Under the pieces are notes generated by a model. The model made no database searches. It worked only from the letters and a program-made list of their open reading frames with translations, and was not told the origin of the DNA. From Haliangium sp050303215 (lineage in GTDB: Bacteria; Myxococcota_A; Polyangia; Haliangiales; Haliangiaceae), in the NCBI RefSeq assembly GCF_050303215.1, contig NZ_JBNLBH010000142.1, positions 1 to 64,000 of the forward strand: a DNA stretch of 64,000 bases, in the 5' to 3' direction. The position numbers and the translations under genes are program-made. Shown piece by piece: positions 50,604 through 59,123 of the stretch. Every line of letters begins with the position of its first letter. Within the stretch, counting starts at the first letter, position 1.

Positions 50604-51877
50604 CGAATTTTGGTCTCGCTGTCCGGCTGTCCGTCCGGCTGTCCCTCCAGCACGCGTAGCACCTGCCCCGGACGCAGGCGCTCGTTGCCCCGGGCGACGA
50701 TGCGGTCACCCGCGCGCAGCGCGTCGCTGCGCACCAAGGCCCGCTCCTCCGACGTCGCCAGCACCTCGACCTCCACGGGCACCGCCTTGCCCCCGGCGGC
50801 CTTGAACACACGCGCGCTCACGGGCCCCTGGACGACCGCGTCGCGGGAGACCGCGACCGCCCCCTTCCGATCGGAGACATCGAGCGTGAAGTCGACGGTC
50901 ACGGTCATTCCAGCCACGAGCCAGCCGGGGCGCTCCTGGGGGAGCAGACGCACCCGAGTGGTCTCGGTATCCTCGTCCAGGGCGCCAACGACGCCGGCGA
51001 CCTCGGCCTCTACCGGCGTCGCTCCCACGAGCGTCGCCGCGCTCCCAACCGCGATGCGCGCCCCGATTTCGGCCGAGACGTCCACGTACACCTCGAGCTG
51101 GTCGAGCGACACCAGCCCCATCACGGGCTCACCGACGTTCACCCACGCGCCCGGCGACACCCGCACGGAGCGAACCACGCCGGCGAAGGGAGCCTGCAAC
51201 GTATGCTGAGCCAGCTCCACCTCGAGGCCCCGAACCTCGGCGCGGTGGACATCGAACGCCGCGTCGAGCCGGATCACGTCGCGCTGATAGCTCTCGCGTT
51301 CGGCGTCGCTGATGGTGGGAAACGACAGCTTGCGCACCCGGCGAAACTGTCGCCTGGCGAGCTTCCTCTCGTGCCGGGCCCCCTTGCGCTTGGCGCGGGC
51401 CGCGGCCAGCTCGGCGCGCACCCGACTGCTGTCGAGCTGGGCCAGGACCGCGCCCTCCTCGACCCGATCGCCCTCGTTCACCTCGACCGTCAGCAGATGT
51501 CCGGACACCGCCGCGGCCAGCTCGGCCGACAGGACCGGCGTGACCCGACCCGCGAATTGCCAGCTCACCTCGAACGGCGCGGTGTCCACTGTCTCGAGCT
51601 CGACCGGGGCCGGTTTGCCGCCCGGCCTCGGCCCCGCCTGGGCATTCTCGGGCGGCGCCGGCGCGGCGTCGGTCGGTGCCGCTGTATAGGCGAGCGCAGA
51701 CGACGCTGGGCCCGCCTCGGTGCAAGCGTGCAGGAGGCCCATGACCACAACCGGCACCGACGCCCGGAGGGCCCATCGACCGATGCCAAGACCGACACCG
51801 AGGCCTGCGCCACGGCTCCGCCGCCTCGCAGCGGAAGCCGGGCTCGACCGCGCTTGGGCTGCCGACCGAGCACGCAT
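50600..51877 (-). CDS. RND periplasmic adaptor (membrane fusion protein), lipoprotein
   Basis: 425 residues. A long basic N-terminus is followed by a helix ending LLHAC (Cys about 52), a lipoprotein anchor. HlyD-type elements follow: barrel-sandwich VSGHLLTVEVNEGDRVEEGA, a coiled-coil hairpin (about 155-235, rich in Arg/Ala/Glu), LQAPFAGVVRSVRVSPGAWV and a beta barrel. Its C-terminus contains a short repeat GQPDGQPD. It connects the RND pump to an outer-membrane channel. The start lies 1 base after the sulfotransferase stop, so the three minus genes share a transcript. Confidence 0.88.
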   Translation of the reverse strand: MRARSAAQARSSPASAARRRSRGAGLGVGLGIGRWALRASVPVVVMGLLHACTEAGPASSALAYTAAPTDAAPAPPENAQAGPRPGGKPAPVELETVDTAPFEVSWQFAGRVTPVLSAELAAAVSGHLLTVEVNEGDRVEEGAVLAQLDSSRVRAELAAARAKRKGARHERKLARRQFRRVRKLSFPTISDAERESYQRDVIRLDAAFDVHRAEVRGLEVELAQHTLQAPFAGVVRSVRVSPGAWVNVGEPVMGLVSLDQLEVYVDVSAEIGARIAVGSAATLVGATPVEAEVAGVVGALDEDTETTRVRLLPQERPGWLVAGMTVTVDFTLDVSDRKGAVAVSRDAVVQGPVSARVFKAAGGKAVPVEVEVLATSEERALVRSDALRAGDRIVARGNERLRPGQVLRVLEGQPDGQPDSETKIR

Positions 51878-51878
51878 C

Positions 51879-53030
51879 TCAGGCGACCGCCCGATTCGCG
51901 GCGTCCGACAGGTCCTCGTACCCGAATCGCCGGGCGGTCTCCTGGGTCGCCTCGATCACGTCGGCGAGATCGCGGGCTTCGAACTCGGGCTTGTAGTAGT
52001 CGGGCAGGCTGAGCTTGTTGGCATATTGGTCGCGCACCGCTTGGAAGGCGCCGCCGTCCAGCTCCGCGTGGGCGAGGATCCCATCGATGGTGGGGCGCGG
52101 ATCGGCGCACAGGTCCTCGTAGCGCACGATCTTCGTGACCGCAGCCAGCGCCGGATCGGCCTCGAGCTGGTCCGCTACGTACCCGTACGTGGCCGCCCAC
52201 TGCAGGGCCCAGGCCACCGGGGACCGTCCTGCCTCGGCCAGGCGACGCACCTGGGCGACGTGTTCGGCGTCGCCGAGGTGGTTGAAGATGCGCGCGGATC
52301 CGAAATGGTGATGCCCGTGGAGCCGCGACATCAGCGCCCGGCGCGGGTTCTTGCGACCCAGGATGCCGAACAGGCGATCTTGCTTGACGATCGAGGCCAC
52401 ATGATCGATGGGGTTGCGGATGTAGAGCAGGATGCGCACGTCGGGGAACACCCGCAGCAGGTAGCGCAAGCGCAGCACGCAACAGTTGCTCTTGGTGAGG
52501 TAGCGCGCCCCGCCCCGAACCGCGAGCAGCTTGCGGATGTGATCGCGATAAAAGGCCTCGAACGCCGGGTTGGAGGTCTCGGCGTCGAGCACGTTGCAGC
52601 GGGCTTCATCGTGCAGGTTGTCGAAATAACGCTCCCAGAACATCTCCTCCACGCACTCCGGGCTGTCGGAGGTGATCATGACCCGATCGCGATGCGAACG
52701 CTCGACCGGGCTGGACATGCGTGGCAGCCCCAGGAGCGACGTGATGTGGGGGGCCCAGACCGGCAGGAACGGGAGCGAGAAGTCGCTGTAGCGGTGAGTC
52801 GCGACCGACGGGTGCTGGCTGAACATCTCCAAGCTGATGGTCGTGCCCGAGCGCGGCACACCACAAATGTAGATCGGCCGATCGACCGCGATGTCGCTCA
52901 CGCGCTCGCGCACCGCCAAGGTCTCGAGCTTGCTGACTTCGGTGAGCAGCGGCGCCAGCGCGTGGACGGCGCGGGTGAGCCAATAGACGCGAGGCGACAG
53001 CCCCTGAGGTTTGGGTGATTGGGACGACAT
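51879..53030 (-). CDS. PAPS-dependent sulfotransferase family protein
   Basis: 383 residues. The 5'-phosphosulfate loop GVPRSGTTIS (57-66) and the 3'-phosphate site YIRNPIDHVASIVKQ identify the sulfotransferase fold; a conserved E/D-Y-E-D stretch (VRYEDLCADP) is also there. It transfers sulfate from PAPS to a hydroxyl or amine. Being in the middle of the efflux/ligase operon, it probably sulfates the cluster product (a phenol is a likely acceptor). No PAPS synthesis genes are nearby. The ATG lies about 56 bases from the preceding ligase. Confidence 0.85.
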   Translation of the reverse strand: MSSQSPKPQGLSPRVYWLTRAVHALAPLLTEVSKLETLAVRERVSDIAVDRPIYICGVPRSGTTISLEMFSQHPSVATHRYSDFSLPFLPVWAPHITSLLGLPRMSSPVERSHRDRVMITSDSPECVEEMFWERYFDNLHDEARCNVLDAETSNPAFEAFYRDHIRKLLAVRGGARYLTKSNCCVLRLRYLLRVFPDVRILLYIRNPIDHVASIVKQDRLFGILGRKNPRRALMSRLHGHHHFGSARIFNHLGDAEHVAQVRRLAEAGRSPVAWALQWAATYGYVADQLEADPALAAVTKIVRYEDLCADPRPTIDGILAHAELDGGAFQAVRDQYANKLSLPDYYKPEFEARDLADVIEATQETARRFGYEDLSDAANRAVA

Positions 53031-53086
53031 GATGACTCCTGTACCCCGCAGGGGGACGGCAGCGGCGAGGGAGCAGGCGGCTAGGC

Positions 53087-54775
53087 TCAGACCAGCGCCA
53101 CCTGGCCCGAGATCCCGGCCCGGACCTTCTCGTCGACGAGGAAGTTCTGGAACTTCTCGCGCAGCTCGCGCTTGAGCACCTTGCCGGTGGCTCCGAGCGG
53201 GATCTCATCCAGCGAGACCACGGCCAACGCCGACAGCCGCGCGGTGTAACCATTGCCCTTGTCGCGATTCAGCGCCTCCAGCATGGCGCCGGCGTCGAGC
53301 TCCTCGTCGCCGCTCACGCCCCAGACGAACGCGATCGCCACTTTGTGGCCGCTGCCGTCGTCGACGCCGATGACCGACGCGTCGGCGAGCTCGGGATACC
53401 GGTTCTGGATCTTCTCCTCGGTCGGCAAGGTGTACGCCGGACCGTCCGCGCTGTGAATCACGTCGACCGCCCGGTCGAGGTGGAAGTACTCGCCGTCGTC
53501 GTTGCGGAAGCCGACGTCGCCGGGCATCCAGTAGCCGCTGCGCTGGGCCCGGTAGGTGACCACCGAGTTGTTCCAGTAGCCGGGCGTAATCGACGGCGCC
53601 TTGAACCCGATCATGCCGACCTGGTTGGGTCCGAGGACCTCGCCGTGCTCACCCAGGATCGCGGCCTCCACGAACTCGAAGGGCCGGCCCACACAGCGAC
53701 CATAGGAGTCGCCGTCCTTGGTGTGCTCCTTCTTGAACATCGAATAACCCATCTCCGACGACCCCAGGCCATCCACGAACACCGAGCCGGGGACCAGGCG
53801 GTCGCCCTCGTAGTGGCTACCGACGTTGACCAGCGGTCGGATGTGGGCTTCATGGGCCGAGTCGCCGGTGTTGAGCCAGGTCTGGACGGAGTCGAGCCGG
53901 TACCCGCCGAGGTCGCACTTGGACATCTTGGCGTAGTGCTCGGCGAACGCGCCGACGGTGGTGGGCTGGAACGCATCGATGCAGCGCAGGATGTTCTCGG
54001 CGCTCTGGTCGGACACGATCATGATCGGCGTGCCGGCGATGATCGAACGCATGGGGAACGAGACCCCGGCCGAATGCGAGTGAGGGAACGCCGACAGCGC
54101 CCGCTGCGGCCCCGGGCGCAGCGGCATCTTCATGCGATAGCGGGGGCCGAAGAAGTACTGCTGATGGTAGTTGGTGACCGCCTTGGGGATCCCGGTGGTC
54201 CCCGACGAGTGACAGACCAGCACCGGATCGTCGTCGTGATGGCGATACGGGTACCAGGCCGGCAGCGGCGTGGAGGCGGGCTTCATGTCGCGATCGCACA
54301 CCACCAACCCGAGCTCGGTGTCGGCGCGCAGGTGGGGCCGGATCCAGTCGTAGTGACCGGGGTCGCAGACCAGGCCGACCGCGCCGGCGCGCTCGATGAA
54401 CAGGGCCGCGATGTGGGGCTGGACGTTGCCGTTGACCAAGATGGGCACGGCGCCGATCGCGGTAAGGGCCAAGAAGTGGAGCGAATTCTTGAAGTTGTTG
54501 TCCACGTAGATGGCGACCGGGTCACGCTCACCGACGCCGGCCTCGAGGTACCAGGCAGCGATCTCGTCAGTGACCCGCTTCAAGGAGGCGGCGCTGAAGC
54601 GCTGGTGACTGACACCGAAAACTTCGATCGCGTGGTCCAGGAACACCAGATCGCGATCGCGGTTGGGGTTCAAGCGGGCAGCGTAGTGCAGGTAGTTGCC
54701 GCTGCCGAGTTCGGCGTCATCGGCCAGCGCGTTCAAGATATCTTGCGGCATACGGGTATTTTCGTCGGTGGACAT
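53087..54775 (-). CDS. Acyl-CoA synthetase-like AMP-dependent ligase (ligase 2)
   Basis: 562 residues of the long (ANL) type. A3 loop CHSSGTTGIPK (188-198), AFPHSHSAG, A5 GLGSSEMGYSMF, the YWMPGDVGF motif, HLDRAVDVI in place of GRxDD and the catalytic A10 lysine in GATGKVLKREL. It activates a carboxylate. The hinge Arg/Asp and A8 motif are altered relative to fatty acyl-CoA synthetases, so the substrate is unusual. Shine-Dalgarno CAGGAG before the ATG at 54775; the long open frame upstream is an artefact of GC. It sits between sulfotransferase and PaaK-like ligase genes. Confidence 0.88.
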   Translation of the reverse strand: MSTDENTRMPQDILNALADDAELGSGNYLHYAARLNPNRDRDLVFLDHAIEVFGVSHQRFSAASLKRVTDEIAAWYLEAGVGERDPVAIYVDNNFKNSLHFLALTAIGAVPILVNGNVQPHIAALFIERAGAVGLVCDPGHYDWIRPHLRADTELGLVVCDRDMKPASTPLPAWYPYRHHDDDPVLVCHSSGTTGIPKAVTNYHQQYFFGPRYRMKMPLRPGPQRALSAFPHSHSAGVSFPMRSIIAGTPIMIVSDQSAENILRCIDAFQPTTVGAFAEHYAKMSKCDLGGYRLDSVQTWLNTGDSAHEAHIRPLVNVGSHYEGDRLVPGSVFVDGLGSSEMGYSMFKKEHTKDGDSYGRCVGRPFEFVEAAILGEHGEVLGPNQVGMIGFKAPSITPGYWNNSVVTYRAQRSGYWMPGDVGFRNDDGEYFHLDRAVDVIHSADGPAYTLPTEEKIQNRYPELADASVIGVDDGSGHKVAIAFVWGVSGDEELDAGAMLEALNRDKGNGYTARLSALAVVSLDEIPLGATGKVLKRELREKFQNFLVDEKVRAGISGQVALV

Positions 54776-54843
54776 TCCTGTACTCCTGAGTCGGGCGAGT
54801 GAGCGGGAGAGGGCGGTGATTGGTGGCAAGGGCGACGCTCCGG

Positions 54844-56151
54844 CTACCAGCGGTAGTCGGCGGGCCAGCCCTCGTGGGCGGGAAACAGATAGCTGGGCTT
54901 GAGCGTGATGGTCGCCTCGCGGAGGTGGTCCTGCGATACGATGGTCCCGGGCGCGACGCTGCGCACCTTCGCGCTGATGCCGAGGCGGTGATGGATCTCG
55001 TCGGTCAGGCCGGCCGCGGCCGCGCGGGCCCAGGATGGCTCGGCCTCGACCTCGACCTCCAGCGAGTGAGGGTCGTGGCGGGCACGCCAGAACAAGACCC
55101 CGTATTGCATCGGCAGCGAGTACACGGCGGCTTCCAGCTCGCTCGGGAACAGCGGCCGGCCCTGGACCTCGATGCGCGTGCCGCTGCGACCGAGCACCCG
55201 CACCACCGGCAGCGCCCAGCCACAGTCGCACGGCGTCCGCGCCACCTCCACGGTGTCCTCGAGCAGGTAACGCACCAGCGGCATGGCTTGGCGATACAGC
55301 GGCGTAATCGCGAGCTGGCCGACCCCGTAGCGCGCGCTCTCACCGGTCACAGGGTCGACCACCTCACAATACAGACGATCCGCCCACAGGTGCATTCGTC
55401 CATGCGAGCACTCACCGGCGAGGCTGCCGGTCTCGGTAGAGCCGTAGTCCTGAAGCACGGCCTTGCCGCCCCAGAGCTCGGAGATGCGGGCTCGGCGGGC
55501 CTCGCTCAGCGCCTCGCCGGCGACCAGGAAGGCCCGCAGCGTGGGAAAGTCGGATCCAGGGTCGTATCCGAGCAGGCGCGCGGCAGCCGCGACCAAGAGG
55601 GTGTTGGTCGGCACGCTCCACACCACCGAGATGGGGAGGTCACGCAACATCCGTACGATGCGCGCGTGGGGCATGTTCCAGGTCCGGTTGCCAGCCGGCA
55701 CGACCAGGGCCCCGCGCAGGCGCGCGGCGCGGTGCATCTGATGCGCCGTGGTGAGCATGGAGTAGGGGGTGTTGACCAGGACGGTCTCCCCGCGACCGAG
55801 GTCGATCCCGGTGCGGGCGTAGCGCGAGGCGATGTCGTCCCAGTCGCCATCGGTGAGATAGGAAGAGGTGGGCTCACCGGTCGTGCCGCTCGACTCGTGG
55901 TAGGTGGCGAGCTGTTCGCGATCTACGGCCAGCATGCCAAAGGGATACGCGGCCCGCAGGTCGGCCTTGGTGGTCACGGGCAAGCTGTGCCAGGCGTCCG
56001 GCGCGGGCTCGAGCTCGGGCAGACGAGCGCGATAGAACGGCGCCGTGCGCGCGCGGTGAAATACCTCGGACAGACGAGCGCTTTGCAGGCGATGGAGCTC
56101 GTCCAGAGACTTCCAGTCTCCGAGCTCGGGGGGGAGGCCAGTGTCAGGCAT
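54844..56151 (-). CDS. PaaK-like AMP-forming ligase (ligase 3)
   Basis: 435 residues from the ATG at 56151, which overlaps the amidohydrolase stop by 8 bases. PaaK-branch motifs: ESSGTTGEPT (86-95), YGSTETG (236-242), CDCGWALPVV, GRSGTRIEVQGRPLFPSELE (a PaaK-type hinge region). This tight ligase-amidohydrolase coupling is the arrangement used for benzoxazole formation in nataxazole-type pathways, where the ligase activates an aminohydroxybenzoate. The gap of about 70 bases to ligase 2 has nothing notable. An upstream frame to 56313 is rejected because the conserved region starts after it. Confidence 0.88.
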   Translation of the reverse strand: MPDTGLPPELGDWKSLDELHRLQSARLSEVFHRARTAPFYRARLPELEPAPDAWHSLPVTTKADLRAAYPFGMLAVDREQLATYHESSGTTGEPTSSYLTDGDWDDIASRYARTGIDLGRGETVLVNTPYSMLTTAHQMHRAARLRGALVVPAGNRTWNMPHARIVRMLRDLPISVVWSVPTNTLLVAAAARLLGYDPGSDFPTLRAFLVAGEALSEARRARISELWGGKAVLQDYGSTETGSLAGECSHGRMHLWADRLYCEVVDPVTGESARYGVGQLAITPLYRQAMPLVRYLLEDTVEVARTPCDCGWALPVVRVLGRSGTRIEVQGRPLFPSELEAAVYSLPMQYGVLFWRARHDPHSLEVEVEAEPSWARAAAAGLTDEIHHRLGISAKVRSVAPGTIVSQDHLREATITLKPSYLFPAHEGWPADYRW

Positions 56152-56908
56152 GGGGCTTGTCCCTGGTGATGAGGCCGAGCAGGTTGTGGCCCAACACACG
56201 CCCTCGGGCGGCCTCGTCGAGGTCGAGGCAGTGGAGCTTGGCCAGCTCGGCGTAGGGGTGATGCATCGGGTACTCGGAGCCAAAAATGACCCGCTCGGGG
56301 CCCAAGCGTTCACAGGCCGCCTGGACCACCAGCGTGAAGCCGCCCGAGGTCTCGAACCAAATGTTCGGCTCCGGCGCGATCGCGGCCAGCGCGTGAAAGT
56401 CGCAATTGCCTACACCCGCGTGCTCGAGCACGAAACCCAGGTTGCGGAACCGCCGCGCCAACGCGACCAGCTCGCCCACCTCGAAGCCAGAGCGGTGCAG
56501 GCAATGCAAATAGACCGGATGCCCAAAATCCTCCGCGACCTCGATGAGGCTCAGCACGCGCTCGTCGGTCAGCGGGACCCCGTGTAGGACCGGCGCCAGC
56601 TTGAGGGCGTGGAAGTCACTGCCGCAGTCGCGATAGCGTTCGCTGCCGCGGTAGGGGTTCCCTATATAGACGGGCAGGAGCCGCTCGGGCGCGAGGGCGC
56701 ACTGATCGAGCAAGAGCTCGTGATCGATGTCGGCGTCGATGCCTCCGCCGTGGACCACATGGTGCGAAAGTTGTTCTGGTGAGATGTACCCGCCCCCGGC
56801 GACGATGGCCTTCTCGATGTCGAGGCGGTCCATGACGGCCAGGAGGTCATGCGCTGCGCGGAGGCCAGTTCGGGCCGGAAGTCGTGCGTTGCCGTCGATG
56901 ATCGTCAT
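56144..56908 (-). CDS. Amidohydrolase-family protein lacking the N-terminal HxH metal motif
   Basis: 254 residues, short for the amidohydrolase-2 TIM-barrel family. Visible motifs: FHALKLAPVLHGVPL (strand with Lys), VYLHCLH (metal-binding His), FVLEHAG (His), FGSEYPMHHP (acid near the usual catalytic Asp). The N-terminal HxH normally following IID is replaced: IIDGNARLP, with Asn7 and Arg9. Enzyme chemistry may therefore be condensation or cyclisation more than hydrolysis, as proposed for NatAM-type benzoxazole cyclases. First gene of the minus operon, divergent from the ACT/GriH/GriI operon. No strong Shine-Dalgarno is visible. Confidence 0.78.
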   Translation of the reverse strand: MTIIDGNARLPARTGLRAAHDLLAVMDRLDIEKAIVAGGGYISPEQLSHHVVHGGGIDADIDHELLLDQCALAPERLLPVYIGNPYRGSERYRDCGSDFHALKLAPVLHGVPLTDERVLSLIEVAEDFGHPVYLHCLHRSGFEVGELVALARRFRNLGFVLEHAGVGNCDFHALAAIAPEPNIWFETSGGFTLVVQAACERLGPERVIFGSEYPMHHPYAELAKLHCLDLDEAARGRVLGHNLLGLITRDKPHA

Positions 56909-57289
56909 GAGGGGGCTCTCAGGTCACGAGAGGCGAACCGAGCGGCGCACCAACGCGCCTGCTGTTCACTGCTACTGATGGAGATGGGACGGAAAGGTTC
57001 CCGGCCCATGCGATTTTCGCGGACGCGGTGACGGAGGTTCCAGTCGTCCTGCCCGCGCCGGCGCGGCGATGAACCATCGGGTGATATCGACCATTCGGTC
57101 GCATATCTTTTGTCGCCGGCGCCGCCCGCGGCCAGGGCACAGGGATTCGAGCCCGGTCACGGCTTGCCGAACCTCGGCTCGACTCGGCACTCGCTCCCGG
57201 AACCTTCTGCGGGTTCACGCATCTTTCCATACAAGGCAGACAACGAGGCGGATGCACTCGAACGCCGATGAACGAAACGAGTAACACCG
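56909..57289. promoter_or_regulatory. Bidirectional promoter region between the two core biosynthetic operons
   Basis: 381 non-coding bases separate the amidohydrolase (minus) and the ACT protein (plus). A lower-GC block at about 57075-57120 contains the strong palindrome described separately. Canonical -10/-35 boxes are not certain. Because both operons start here, one factor could control the whole pathway. Confidence 0.5.
57083..57107. promoter_or_regulatory. Operator-like palindrome
   Basis: GATATCGACC - ATTC - GGTCGCATATC is an inverted repeat with 10-base arms that differ only by one extra G in the right arm. It lies in the middle of the divergent promoter region and is AT-richer than its surroundings. 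A run of four T follows, so a hairpin terminator is a less likely alternative, since both flanking genes point away. Confidence 0.5.
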
Positions 57290-57805
57290 ATGCTGTCACA
57301 TCAAACCGCACGACAAGGCGCTATGGAGACCGACTTCGTAACTCACATCACCGTAGAGCGCAGTCGCGCGCGCATCGTGCTAACGGTTCACGAGGCCCAC
57401 TGGGCCAACCTCGTCGAGGAGCTCGAGGCCAGCGACGTCCCGGTCGACTCCATCGATCTGTCTTATGCACATCATCAGACTCCCATCGTTCAGCTCATGT
57501 TGACGCTGGATACAGCCGAGCTGGCACGCGTGCGCATGCACATCCAAGCCCGGCTCGGCGACGCCGGGGAGTACGACTTCGCCCAGGAGGGGGAGCTCGC
57601 GCTGGTCTCGCTCATCGGGCACGGGGTCAGCTCCGACCTCGCGATCGCGGACAAGGTCATGGCGACGCTGGCCGCGCAGGGCATCGGTGTCCGCGAGCTG
57701 AGCACCAGAGAAGACTCGATCGCGTGCCTGGTCGCGCCCGAGAGCGCAGATCGAGCCGCCATCGCCCTGCAGCGAGCTTTCGGTCTGCACGAGCAGGCAG
57801 CGTGA
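57290..57805 (+). CDS. Free-standing double-ACT protein (aspartokinase regulatory-domain-like)
   Basis: 171 residues. The C-terminal half (GELALVSLIGHGVSSDLAIA then DKVMATLAAQGIGVRELSTR, ending ALQRAFGLHEQ) matches the second ACT domain of aspartokinases, including the final Leu-His-x-x-Phe helix. The N-terminal half has a similar beta-alpha-beta pattern (ITVERSRARIVLTV). There is no kinase domain. It may regulate the aspartate kinase encoded 3.3 kb downstream, or sense an amino acid (Lys, Thr) for the pathway. An alternative start is the ATG at 57323. It is first in the plus operon. Confidence 0.7.
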   Translation: MLSHQTARQGAMETDFVTHITVERSRARIVLTVHEAHWANLVEELEASDVPVDSIDLSYAHHQTPIVQLMLTLDTAELARVRMHIQARLGDAGEYDFAQEGELALVSLIGHGVSSDLAIADKVMATLAAQGIGVRELSTREDSIACLVAPESADRAAIALQRAFGLHEQAA

Positions 57806-57854
57806 GCGACTGCGAACAGCCCCGAACAGCAACCTACCGAGTACAGGAAGCAAC

Positions 57855-59123
57855 ATGAAGACACGAGAAGACTTCTCAGACGTCAACCTCGGCGAGCTCA
57901 AGGCCAAACGCCAACAGGTGAAGCTCAACCGCCTCCAAGGCGACCGCAACCGCGTCCTCGAAGAGGACACGATCACCCTCTGGTACGACTCGAGGTCCGT
58001 CGATCCGGCCTCGGACGCCGCGCCGTTCCGGCGCATCCCCAACCTCCGATACACCGGCGTGGTGCTGTACCCCGACAACCTGGATCGCCTGCTGCCCCTG
58101 CTCGGCAAGCGGATGCACAAGGTCCTGCACATCGCCAGCCTCGACGAGCTCGAGGCGTTGGCCAGTCATCCGCTCATGATCGCGGCCCGCAGCGGCGAGT
58201 CCAGCGAGTTGGTGATCGCGAGCCCGGATCCCGCCATCCTCGAGCGCGCGCAGAGCCACGGCGTACCGACGTGCATGCGGGCCTACGTCGACGACGCCCC
58301 CAGCCTGCACGAGTCCATTCGGGTGGGGAGCCAAAACGACTACTTGATGATTCGCTTCCGCGACCCCACCAACATCCCCCTCGAGCTCGTGATCGCGTCG
58401 CTTCAGGCGACCCGCACCATCCTCATCAAGGAGATCGCGGATCCCACCGACGTCGATGACGCCATCGTGACCTTGGGGGTCATGGAGGTCGGCGCCGATG
58501 GGGTCATGTTCTCGCCCGTGGATCACGGTCGCCTCGACGCCTTCCTCGCCGGCCTCGAGCCGATCCTGTCGCCCACCACCTCGATCGAGACCGCCACCAT
58601 CGTGCGCGCCGATCCCATCGGCATGGGCTACCGGAGCTGCATCGACCTGACCACCCTGTTCTCCCCCACCGAGGGCATGATCGTGGGCTCCACCTCACAA
58701 GGGGGGATCTTGGCCTGCCCCGAGGTGTTCTTCTTGCCCTACATGGAGCTGAGGCCGTTCCGCGTCAACGCCGGCGCCGTCCACAGCTACGTGTACAACA
58801 TGGACAACCGCACCGACTACATGTCCGAGCTGCGCGCAGGAGCTCAGGTCATGATCGTGGACACCCGCGGCAAGGTGCGCCGCGCCAGCGTCGGGCGCAT
58901 GAAGACCGAGATTCGCCCCTTGCGCCTGATCGAGGCCGAGTTCGAAGGCGGACAGCGGATCAACGTCATCATGCAGGACGACTGGCACGTGCGCATCTTC
59001 TCGCACGAGGGGTTGCCGCTCAACATCACCGAGCTCAGGCCCGGCGACAAGGTGCTCGGACACCGCGCCGAGCCTGGCCGACACGTGGGCATCAAGGTCG
59101 ACGAGCACATCATCGAGACTTGA
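57855..59123 (+). CDS. 3-Dehydroquinate synthase II family protein, GriH-like (3-amino-4-hydroxybenzoate synthase component)
   Basis: 422 residues of the archaeal-type AroB' family. RPFRVNAGAVHSY (300-312), VGRMKTEIRPL (347-357), PTEGMIVGST then SQGG (271-284) and GRHVG (408-412) are intact. GriH in grixazone biosynthesis uses NAD-independent chemistry to convert the GriI aldol product to 3,4-AHBA. Unlike archaeal DHQ synthases, the expected H-A-E after the GST loop reads C-P-E (288-290) and the QNAE segment reads QDDW (374-377). Adjacent aldolase, aspartate kinase and ACT genes favour 3,4-AHBA over shikimate. AGGAAG Shine-Dalgarno. Confidence 0.88.
   Translation: MKTREDFSDVNLGELKAKRQQVKLNRLQGDRNRVLEEDTITLWYDSRSVDPASDAAPFRRIPNLRYTGVVLYPDNLDRLLPLLGKRMHKVLHIASLDELEALASHPLMIAARSGESSELVIASPDPAILERAQSHGVPTCMRAYVDDAPSLHESIRVGSQNDYLMIRFRDPTNIPLELVIASLQATRTILIKEIADPTDVDDAIVTLGVMEVGADGVMFSPVDHGRLDAFLAGLEPILSPTTSIETATIVRADPIGMGYRSCIDLTTLFSPTEGMIVGSTSQGGILACPEVFFLPYMELRPFRVNAGAVHSYVYNMDNRTDYMSELRAGAQVMIVDTRGKVRRASVGRMKTEIRPLRLIEAEFEGGQRINVIMQDDWHVRIFSHEGLPLNITELRPGDKVLGHRAEPGRHVGIKVDEHIIET

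Noticed and set aside
54776..55231. N-terminal extension of ligase 2 (714 codons in total)
   Set aside because: It would overlap the coding end of ligase 3; an ATG with CAGGAG Shine-Dalgarno at 54775 begins the conserved region.
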